The notes under the pieces were generated by a model. The model saw only the letters and a program-made list of their open reading frames with translations, did no database searches and had not been told where the DNA came from. From Pseudomonadota bacterium (lineage in GTDB: Bacteria; Pseudomonadota; Alphaproteobacteria; Acetobacterales; Acetobacteraceae), in contig JAJZHU010000153.1 in assembly GCA_021798375.1 (NCBI GenBank), positions 1 to 5,911 on the forward strand: a stretch of 5,911 nt of DNA, in the 5' to 3' direction. Positions 1 to 5,524 of this stretch are shown here, one piece after another. The translations under genes were made by a program, and so were the position numbers. How positions within the stretch are numbered: the stretch's first letter is position 1; each line of letters begins with the position of its first letter.

Positions 1-1
1 C

Positions 2-622
2 GGCGTGCTGGCCTTCATCGCCATACGCATATTCCGGTTTTCAACGATGCGGCGCATCTTTCAACGCAGCCCCCTCGAAATCCTTCTGGTTGCCGCGAGC
101 GCCGTGCTGGTGATTATTTTGCCGATCGAAACCGGCGTAAGCATGGCCATCGTGCTGTCGCTGCTGCATAGCATCTATATCATCGCCCGGCCCTATTGCA
201 GCGAACTGACGCGAATTCCGGGCACGACAATCTGGTGGACGCTTGGCAAAGAGGAAGCCGGCGAACACGAACCCGGCGTCCTGGTGTTCGCGTTCGGAGC
301 ACCGATCAATTTCATCAACGCCCACTACCTGCTCAAAAAACTCATGGACGGCATCGCCGCCGTGCCGGGACCGTGCCACCTCATTGTAATCGAGGCCAAC
401 GGCGTCATCGATGTCGATTTCACCGGATCTCAGATCATGCAACAGGCCATCGGCGAACTGCGCCAAAGCGGCATCGAGTTTGCGGTGGCGCGACTGGAGT
501 CCGAGCGGGCGAAAGCCGCGGCGGCGCGAACGGGATTGATCGACGCCATCGGCGCCGACCATATATTCCGTTCGGTGGACGAAGCCATTCGCGGCTATAA
601 ATCCACCCGCTCATCACAATAA
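2..622 (+). CDS. SulP-family inorganic anion transporter, C-terminal part with STAS domain (5' end outside window)
   Basis: This is the C-terminal end of an inner-membrane anion transporter of the SulP (SLC26-like) family, whose members move sulfate, bicarbonate or related anions. The reading frame is open to the left edge, so the GTG at 5-7 is an internal codon and not a start. Counting residues from that codon, two hydrophobic segments at about 24-41 and 43-62 would be the last membrane helices. A short linker with the family-typical PGTTIWW (72-78) follows, and then a cytoplasmic STAS domain at about 90-197. The STAS signature loop reads IDVDFTG (135-141), in the region that corresponds to the phosphorylatable loop of anti-sigma-factor antagonists. 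The gene ends in TAA and converges on bdhA with only 20 nt between stop codons. The transported anion cannot be judged because most of the membrane domain is missing. Family assignment is firm; substrate is unknown. Confidence 0.87.
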   Translation, partial: GVLAFIAIRIFRFSTMRRIFQRSPLEILLVAASAVLVIILPIETGVSMAIVLSLLHSIYIIARPYCSELTRIPGTTIWWTLGKEEAGEHEPGVLVFAFGAPINFINAHYLLKKLMDGIAAVPGPCHLIVIEANGVIDVDFTGSQIMQQAIGELRQSGIEFAVARLESERAKAAAARTGLIDAIGADHIFRSVDEAIRGYKSTRSSQ

Positions 623-642
623 CGAAGCAAAAATAGCCGCGA
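589..642. terminator. Inverted repeat at convergent sulP-type/bdhA junction, possible shared terminator hairpin
   Basis: TCGCGGCTAT at 589-598 is perfectly complementary to ATAGCCGCGA at 633-642, giving a 10-bp stem with a 34-nt loop. The left arm lies in the last codons of the transporter gene and the right arm abuts the bdhA stop codon, so both convergent transcripts would carry the hairpin near their 3' ends. Neither strand has a run of T after the stem and the loop is long, so this is not a classical intrinsic terminator. It may protect or end transcripts in both directions, or be a chance repeat. Confidence 0.3.
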
Positions 643-1422
643 TTACTGCATGAACCAACCGTGACTGACCACCAGCGATTGACCGGTCAGCGCGTTGGAT
701 TCAAAACTGGCGAAGAACAAGGCCGTTTCGGCGACATCGGCGACCGTGGTGAATTCACCGTCCACGGTTTCCTTCAACATGACATTCTTGATCACGTCGT
801 TCTCGGAAATGCCGAGTTCCTTCGCCTGCTCGGGGATTTGCTTTTCGACCAGCGGCGTGCGCACGAAACCGGGGCAGATCACATTGGCCCGCACGCCGTG
901 CTTGGCGCCCTCTTTGGCCACCACCTTGGCCAGACCGATCAGCCCGTGCTTCGCCGTGACGTAAGGCGCCTTGAGCGGTGAGGCCTCCTTGGAATGGACC
1001 GAGCCCATGTAAATGATGCTGCCGCCAGTGCCTTGTTTATACATCTGCCGCAACACCGCCTTGGTGGTTAGAAAGGCGCCGTCGAGATGGATCGCCAGCA
1101 AAAGCTTCCATTTGTCGAACGGAAATTCCTCCAGCGGCGAAACGATCTGGATACCGGCATTGCTGACCAGCACGTCGATCTTGCCGAACGCGGCGATGGC
1201 CTTGGCGATGCCGGCCTCGACCTGCGCTTCGTTCGTCACATCCATGGCAACGCCGACGGCAACGCCGGGACCGCCCAGTTCAATGGCGGTGGCGTCGGCG
1301 CCTTCCTGATTGAGATCGGCGATGATAACCTTGGCGCCCTCGCGGACGAAGGTGCGCGCGATTTCCTTGCCGATGCCGCTTGCGGCCCCTGTGACGACCG
1401 CCACCTTATCTTTCATTCGCAT
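643..1422 (-). CDS. bdhA: D-3-hydroxybutyrate dehydrogenase (SDR family)
   Basis: This 259-residue cytoplasmic short-chain dehydrogenase most likely interconverts D-3-hydroxybutyrate and acetoacetate with NAD(H) (EC 1.1.1.30), linking polyhydroxybutyrate or ketone-body turnover to acetoacetate. The Rossmann signature TGAASGIG is at 11-18 and NAG at 88-90. The catalytic residues are S141, Y154 and K158. Positions matching the substrate-binding residues of characterised 3-hydroxybutyrate dehydrogenases are present: Q92, H143, K151 and W256. The GFVRTPLVEKQIPEQA stretch (185-200) and the SHGWFMQ C-terminus are typical of this enzyme. The usual SDR-tetrad Asn is replaced by H112 (IHLDG). The first ATG (1420-1422) is preferred over the one two codons later because AGGGG lies 8 nt before it, against 14 nt for the second. 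The gene follows adc by 15 nt, and the acetoacetate link between the two enzymes supports the call. A different 3-hydroxyacyl substrate is possible but less likely. Confidence 0.93.
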   Translation of the reverse strand: MRMKDKVAVVTGAASGIGKEIARTFVREGAKVIIADLNQEGADATAIELGGPGVAVGVAMDVTNEAQVEAGIAKAIAAFGKIDVLVSNAGIQIVSPLEEFPFDKWKLLLAIHLDGAFLTTKAVLRQMYKQGTGGSIIYMGSVHSKEASPLKAPYVTAKHGLIGLAKVVAKEGAKHGVRANVICPGFVRTPLVEKQIPEQAKELGISENDVIKNVMLKETVDGEFTTVADVAETALFFASFESNALTGQSLVVSHGWFMQ

Positions 1423-1430
1423 ATCTTTGG

Positions 1431-1435
1431 CCCCT
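1431..1435 (-). promoter_or_regulatory. Ribosome binding site of bdhA
   Basis: On the minus strand AGGGG lies 8 nt before the ATG at 1420-1422, directly after the adc stop codon (TGA, 1438-1440). It decides between two in-frame ATG codons and suggests bdhA is translated soon after adc from the same mRNA. Confidence 0.6.
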
Positions 1436-1437
1436 AA

Positions 1438-2175
1438 TCATTTAAGATAATCATGCGCGACCTTGCCCAATCCCAGGGTCAGATCGCAAAGAATATGCAC
1501 GGCGGATACCAGCTCCAGCACCGGCAATTCCGCCACCGGCGCCAAGGCGTGCGACGCCAGCGACAGCGCGCCGGGTCCGGTCCATGCACCCTTCAAGTCG
1601 ATGTCTTCAAGATAATATTCAACAAGTTCGCAGATACGCGCCGTGCCATCGACATGCGGAATAATTTTCAACAGAAAATTGGGCGCCAGCAACGAAGCCT
1701 TCACGGCGGCGAGGTCCGCCTCGCGGTGTTTGTAGCCCATCGTTCCGGTGGCGATGCGCACCGGACCATAATCGAGCGTGCCGACCAGCGTATCGATTTC
1801 GGTGCGAAGGCTGGGGTTGGCGAGTTTCTTCGGAAAACCCCAAAGCTCGCGGCCCCCCGCGATCGGCGGCTCGTCGTTCAGGAACATGCAATGGGTATAA
1901 CCACCCTTGCGGCCATTCAGCGAAACCGGGATAACCTGGCCTGATTCGGTATAATCGCCGAAACCGGTTGAATTCGGCATGCGGATGAACTCGAACTTGA
2001 CCAGCGGCGCCTCGACCACCAGCGGCTCGGGCACCAGCGCCCGCAGCTTCTCGGGATCGGTGCGATAGGTGATGATAAGAAACTCCCGATCGACAAAGCG
2101 GTAAGGGCCGGGCGGATAGGCCGGACTGGTCAGCGGCATCGCGAACGCGTTCTTGCGAACCTCATCTTCGTTCAT
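1438..2175 (-). CDS. adc: Acetoacetate decarboxylase
   Basis: This 245-residue cytoplasmic enzyme decarboxylates acetoacetate to acetone and CO2 through a Schiff base on lysine (EC 4.1.1.4). It aligns nearly end to end with the Clostridium acetobutylicum enzyme as I recall it, offset by one residue. The Schiff-base lysine is K116 with its neighbour K117 in GFPKKLANP, and the active-site residues R30, E62 and E77 (DYTESGQ) are all present. Other family blocks are DTLVGTLDYG (128-137), TMGYKH (145-150), GAWTG (about 196-200) and the C-terminal HDYLK. Full length and an intact active site argue for true decarboxylase activity and against a diverged ADC-like protein. The N-terminus from the first ATG matches the clostridial start, so I keep it although only a weak GAAAG lies upstream. 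The neighbour bdhA makes or uses acetoacetate, which fits. The gene sits 42 nt after tatD and is probably on the same transcript. Confidence 0.95.
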   Translation of the reverse strand: MNEDEVRKNAFAMPLTSPAYPPGPYRFVDREFLIITYRTDPEKLRALVPEPLVVEAPLVKFEFIRMPNSTGFGDYTESGQVIPVSLNGRKGGYTHCMFLNDEPPIAGGRELWGFPKKLANPSLRTEIDTLVGTLDYGPVRIATGTMGYKHREADLAAVKASLLAPNFLLKIIPHVDGTARICELVEYYLEDIDLKGAWTGPGALSLASHALAPVAELPVLELVSAVHILCDLTLGLGKVAHDYLK

Positions 2176-2217
2176 GGCGGCATTTCTTTCGGTTGCAGAT
2201 CGGGTTCCGTTGGATGG
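2176..2217 (-). other. Intergenic gap tatD-adc, no clear signal
   Basis: This 42-nt gap is the longest in the minus-strand run. I see no terminator hairpin, no convincing -35/-10 pair and no strong Shine-Dalgarno sequence. Only a weak GAAAG (2186-2190) lies 10 nt before the adc ATG. This is where the housekeeping block gives way to the ketone-body pair, so a promoter here or inside the 3' end of tatD would be the most likely point of separate control. Confidence 0.4.
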
Positions 2218-2997
2218 TTAGGCCTTGTTTGTCTTTCTGTACAGCCTGCGGAAATTATGCGTCGTGATCTCCGCGATTTCCTTGGCGCTCACTTCCTTGA
2301 CCTGCGCCAACACCGCCGCCGTATGCGCCACCCAAGCCGGCTCGTTGCGTTTGCCACGGTAAGGCAGCGGCGCCAGATAGGGCGCATCGGTTTCCACCAA
2401 CAACCGCTCGATCGGCAAGTCGCGCGCGATGTCGCGGATTTCCAGCGATTTTGGAAAAGTCAGGATGCCCGAAAAGCTGACATAGCCGCCCATATCGATG
2501 GCGTCCAACGCCAAGGCGCGGCCCGAGCTGAAGCAATGCAGCAGAAAATCGAAGCGCCCGCCGCAGTCGCATTCATCGCGCAGAATGCGCATCATATCAG
2601 CATCGGCGTCGCGCGAATGGATGCAGATCGGCACATGAGCCAGGCGTGCGGCGCGGATTTGGGCGCGAAAGCAGGCCTCCTGCACATCGCGGGGGGCGCG
2701 ATCATAATAAAAATCGAGCCCTGCCTCGCCAATGCCGATCACCTTGGGATGTTGCGCCAATTCGGCCAGTTCGTGCGGATCGGGAATGGGTTCCTCGTGC
2801 GAACTCAGCGGATGGATACCCAAAGTACACCAAAGATTTTCGGTCTTTTCCGCCACATCGCGCATTTTCAAGGATTGCGCCAGACTGGTGCCGATGGTCA
2901 CCATCTCGCCCACACCGGCGGCGTGGGCGCGCCCGATCAGATCGGGCCATTCGGATTCCTGCCAATGATCGATGTGGCAATGGCTGTCGATCAACAT
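2218..2997 (-). CDS. tatD: TatD-family metal-dependent DNase/hydrolase
   Basis: This 259-residue TIM-barrel hydrolase belongs to the TatD/YcfH family, two-metal enzymes whose characterised members have 3'-5' exonuclease or DNase activity; the physiological substrate of this branch is uncertain. The metal ligands are all visible: H6 and H8 in DSHCHID, E91 in GIGEAGLDFYYD, H127 in CIHSRD, H154 in LLHCFSS and D204 in VETDAPYLAP. The conserved LGIHP is at 59-63 and NFRRLY near the C-terminus. Length and motif order are normal and there is no signal peptide. The ATG at 2995-2997 starts 2 nt after the metG stop, with a GAGGAA ribosome binding site inside the last metG codons, so its translation is probably coupled to metG. 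Its place after metG matches the common cluster, where it is often annotated as a TatD-related DNase. The symbol is used for the family; ycfH is the alternative name of the closest E. coli type. Confidence 0.92.
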   Translation of the reverse strand: MLIDSHCHIDHWQESEWPDLIGRAHAAGVGEMVTIGTSLAQSLKMRDVAEKTENLWCTLGIHPLSSHEEPIPDPHELAELAQHPKVIGIGEAGLDFYYDRAPRDVQEACFRAQIRAARLAHVPICIHSRDADADMMRILRDECDCGGRFDFLLHCFSSGRALALDAIDMGGYVSFSGILTFPKSLEIRDIARDLPIERLLVETDAPYLAPLPYRGKRNEPAWVAHTAAVLAQVKEVSAKEIAEITTHNFRRLYRKTNKA

Positions 2998-2999
2998 GT

Positions 3000-4529
3000 C
3001 TATTCCTCGACGAAACGCGGAAACACACCTTGCGGCGCCGGCAGCGCCACTCCCGCGGGCAATTTCTGCGCCAAATCGGCAAAGCCACGCGCCTCGGCGG
3101 ACACACCCAGTTGATCGAGCATCTTGCCCATGCTGGCGGGCATGAATGGCCGCAAATTGGTGGCCACCGCGCGCAACAGATCGACCAGCACCCGCAGCAC
3201 TGTTTCCATGCGCGGGAAATCGGTCTTGCGCAGCGCCCAGGGCGCTTGGCGGTCGATGTAACCATTGCCGGCGCGGATCAGCTTCCAGGCTTCTTCCAAC
3301 GCTTCGCTGAACGCCAGACGGTCCAACTTGGCGCGCATCTCGCCGGTCAGCGCATCGGCGCCCGCCAGCAGATTTTGATCGTCTTCGGTGGTCTCGCCCA
3401 AGCCGGGCAATACACCGCCGCAGTTTTTGGCGATCAGCGAAAGGCTGCGCTGCGCCAAATTGCCCAGATCATTGGCAAGCTCGACATTAAGACGTGAAAT
3501 CAATGCCTTACGCTTGAAATCACCATCGCCGCCGAACGGCACCTCGCGCAGCAGAAAGAAACGCACGGCGTCCAGGCCAAACTCTTCAACCAACGCGCGA
3601 GGATCGATCACGTTACCTATGGATTTGCTCATCTTTTCGCCTTCGCTGGTCCACCAGCCATGCGAATAGACGCGCTTGGGCACCGGCAAACCGGCGGCCA
3701 TCAGGAAGGCAGGCCAGAAGATGGCGTGGAAGCGCACGATCTCTTTGCCGACCAGATGCAGATCGGCCGGCCAATAACGCCATTTTTCTGCATTTTCATC
3801 GGGATAGCCCATGGCGGTGATGTAATTTGTCAGCGCATCCAGCCACACGTACATCACATGGGTTTCATCGCCCGGCACCTTGATGCCCCAGGAAAAACTG
3901 GTGCGGCTGATCGAAATATCGGTGAGCCCTGCCTTCACAAAAGACAATACTTCGTTGCGGCGCGCCATCGGCCCCACGAAATCGGGGTGGCTTTCGTATA
4001 ATTCCAGCAGCTTATCACCCCAAGCTGAGAGTTTGAAGAAATAAGAAGGTTCGCGCACCCACTCCACCGGCGCACCGGTGGGCGCCAGAAAAGACCCGTC
4101 GGGCTGCTTGGCAAGCTCGTCCTCGCCGTAAAACGCCTCGTCGCGCACGGCGTACCAGCCTTCGTAGGCGTCCAGATAAATCTGCCCGCGATCGGCCAGA
4201 CGCTGCCACAATGCCGTGCAGGATCGCCTATGGCGTTCTTCGGTGGTGCGAATGAAATCGTCGTTGGTGATGCCCATTTGCACGGCCATGTCACGGAAAT
4301 CGGCCGACACGCGGTCGGCGAACACTTGCGGCGCAACGCCCGCGGCTTCCGCGGCCTTTTCCACCTTTTGGCCATGTTCGTCGGTGCCGGTCAGAAAGAA
4401 CACGTCGAACCCATCGAGCCGCTTCCACCGCGCCAGCACATCGGCGGCAATCGAGGTATAGGCGTGACCAATGTGCGGCGCGCCGTTCACATAATAGATC
4501 GGGGTAGTGATATAAAAGGTGGGTTTCAT
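3000..4529 (-). CDS. metG: Methionyl-tRNA synthetase
   Basis: This 509-residue class I aminoacyl-tRNA synthetase charges tRNA-Met, initiator and elongator, with methionine (EC 6.1.1.10). The HIGH motif is at 19-22 (PHIGHAY) and KMSKS at 299-303. Between them lie the methionine-pocket region around FLTGTDEHGQ (45-54) and the WGIKVPGD...YVWLDALTNY segment (about 214-236). The helical anticodon-binding domain follows, with APWALRK at 429-435. The inserted knuckle around residues 125-165 has no cysteines, so this is a form without a zinc knuckle. The protein stops shortly after FPRF, so there is no C-terminal tRNA-binding (EMAPII-like) dimer domain as in E. coli. The ATG at 4527-4529 overlaps the holB stop as ATGA and has only a weak GAG upstream, so translational coupling to holB is likely. 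The stop codon is TAG. Identification is secure; the alternative symbol metS is used in some genomes. Confidence 0.97.
   Translation of the reverse strand: MKPTFYITTPIYYVNGAPHIGHAYTSIAADVLARWKRLDGFDVFFLTGTDEHGQKVEKAAEAAGVAPQVFADRVSADFRDMAVQMGITNDDFIRTTEERHRRSCTALWQRLADRGQIYLDAYEGWYAVRDEAFYGEDELAKQPDGSFLAPTGAPVEWVREPSYFFKLSAWGDKLLELYESHPDFVGPMARRNEVLSFVKAGLTDISISRTSFSWGIKVPGDETHVMYVWLDALTNYITAMGYPDENAEKWRYWPADLHLVGKEIVRFHAIFWPAFLMAAGLPVPKRVYSHGWWTSEGEKMSKSIGNVIDPRALVEEFGLDAVRFFLLREVPFGGDGDFKRKALISRLNVELANDLGNLAQRSLSLIAKNCGGVLPGLGETTEDDQNLLAGADALTGEMRAKLDRLAFSEALEEAWKLIRAGNGYIDRQAPWALRKTDFPRMETVLRVLVDLLRAVATNLRPFMPASMGKMLDQLGVSAEARGFADLAQKLPAGVALPAPQGVFPRFVEE
3003..3008 (-). promoter_or_regulatory. 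Ribosome binding site of tatD inside metG 3' end
   Basis: The last two sense codons of metG (Glu-Glu, GAG GAA) form a strong Shine-Dalgarno sequence. It is followed by the TAG stop and two bases and then the tatD ATG, a spacing of 5 nt. Ribosomes finishing metG would sit on this site, so the two genes are probably coupled. Confidence 0.65.
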
Positions 4530-5524
4530 TTTGTACTCAATAACACCAGCGCCTGGATCAGCGCCTGTTTTTTATCCAAATTTAACAATTCCGTCTCGTG
4601 CTGCAATTGCGTGAGCGCCTGCCAGCACTGCACCCACGCCTCGGGCGATCGCAAATTGGCCAAACGAGACACCCCGCCGCGCGCTGTCTTGCGCACCTCC
4701 ACCGACAGCGCATGGCGCAGCAGATCCATGAAATAGCTATAGGCCCCCTCGCCCGCCGCCAGAGCGTCGGCCAGTTCGAGCGCCTGCCCCATGTCGAGCG
4801 ATGGGAGTTGCGCCAGGATATGTTCGGCTTTTTGTGAAAGCTCGATGCCATTGCCCTCGGCCAGTTGCAACGCCCGCCCCGGCGAACCCTCGGCCAGAGC
4901 GATCAAACGGACGCGTTCCGCACGGGTGGCATTGGGCAGACCGGTGCGCAGCAATTGCTCCATCTGATCGTCATCCAACGCCTGCAAACGCAACTGGCAG
5001 CAACGGCTGCGAATGGTGGGCAACAAACGCCCCGGCACGGCGCAAACCAACAGCAAAATGGCGCGCGAGGGCGGTTCTTCCAGCATTTTCAACACCGCAT
5101 TGGCGGCGTTGCGGTTCATATGCTCGGCGCCATCGATCACCACCACCCGCCAACCGCCCTCGGCCGGGGTCAAGTGGAGAAACGCGGGCACCTGGCGCAC
5201 GTCACCCACCACAATCTCGCTCCGCAAACGCTTTTTCTTGTCGTCCAATCCGCGTTCGACAGTGAGAAAATCGGCATGAGTGTCGGCAGCGACACGTTTG
5301 AAAACCGGCGAACTGGCGGACAGAAACAGATCGTCGCCCTCCGGCACGCCGGCCAGCAGACGGCGGGCAAAGCGATAGGCCAGAGTGGCCTTGCCGACGC
5401 CCTCGGGGCCGGTAATCAGCCAAGCGTGATGCATCCGCCCACTGCGCATGGCCGCCACCAATGCGGCTTCGGCTTCGGTGTGCCCAATCAGCGTTTCATT
5501 TTCGCGTGGCGGCGCCAGGCTCAT
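4526..5524 (-). CDS. holB: DNA polymerase III delta' subunit (clamp loader)
   Basis: This 332-residue protein is the delta' subunit of the DNA polymerase III clamp loader, which with delta and tau/gamma opens and loads the beta sliding clamp. The AAA+ domain shows a P-loop GPEGVGKAT at 39-47, a Walker B-like VVVIDGAEHM at 127-136, the very characteristic AANAVLKMLEEPP (140-152) and the SRC motif at 173-175 (TIRSRCC). The SRC arginine acts as an arginine finger towards neighbouring ATPase subunits in the family. The P-loop has Ala where Ser/Thr normally follows Lys. The four-cysteine zinc module of E. coli delta' is absent between P-loop and Walker B. The C-terminal half is less conserved, as usual. 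Start and stop both form ATGA overlaps, with tmk upstream and metG downstream, and there is no Shine-Dalgarno sequence before the ATG, so translation is probably coupled to tmk. A dnaX product is unlikely because the protein is short and follows tmk. Confidence 0.93.
   Translation of the reverse strand: MSLAPPRENETLIGHTEAEAALVAAMRSGRMHHAWLITGPEGVGKATLAYRFARRLLAGVPEGDDLFLSASSPVFKRVAADTHADFLTVERGLDDKKKRLRSEIVVGDVRQVPAFLHLTPAEGGWRVVVIDGAEHMNRNAANAVLKMLEEPPSRAILLLVCAVPGRLLPTIRSRCCQLRLQALDDDQMEQLLRTGLPNATRAERVRLIALAEGSPGRALQLAEGNGIELSQKAEHILAQLPSLDMGQALELADALAAGEGAYSYFMDLLRHALSVEVRKTARGGVSRLANLRSPEAWVQCWQALTQLQHETELLNLDKKQALIQALVLLSTK

Noticed and set aside
2172..2183. A three-codon reading frame (ATG CCG CCA TGA, minus strand) whose stop overlaps the adc start codon.
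   Set aside because: It has no properly spaced ribosome binding site and such tiny frames occur by chance; it would be interesting only if conserved in relatives.
2254..2259. CATAAT on the minus strand inside the 3' end of tatD, resembling a -10 box for adc.
   Set aside because: No recognisable -35 element lies at suitable spacing, and the hexamer is part of conserved tatD coding sequence (THNF).
2257..3497. Two long overlapping plus-strand open frames (2257-3114, 285 codons; 2646-3497, 283 codons) opposite tatD and the end of metG.
   Set aside because: They lie antisense to genes with complete family motifs, their translations are rich in Arg, Gln, His and Ala with no recognisable domain, and long antisense frames are expected at this GC content.
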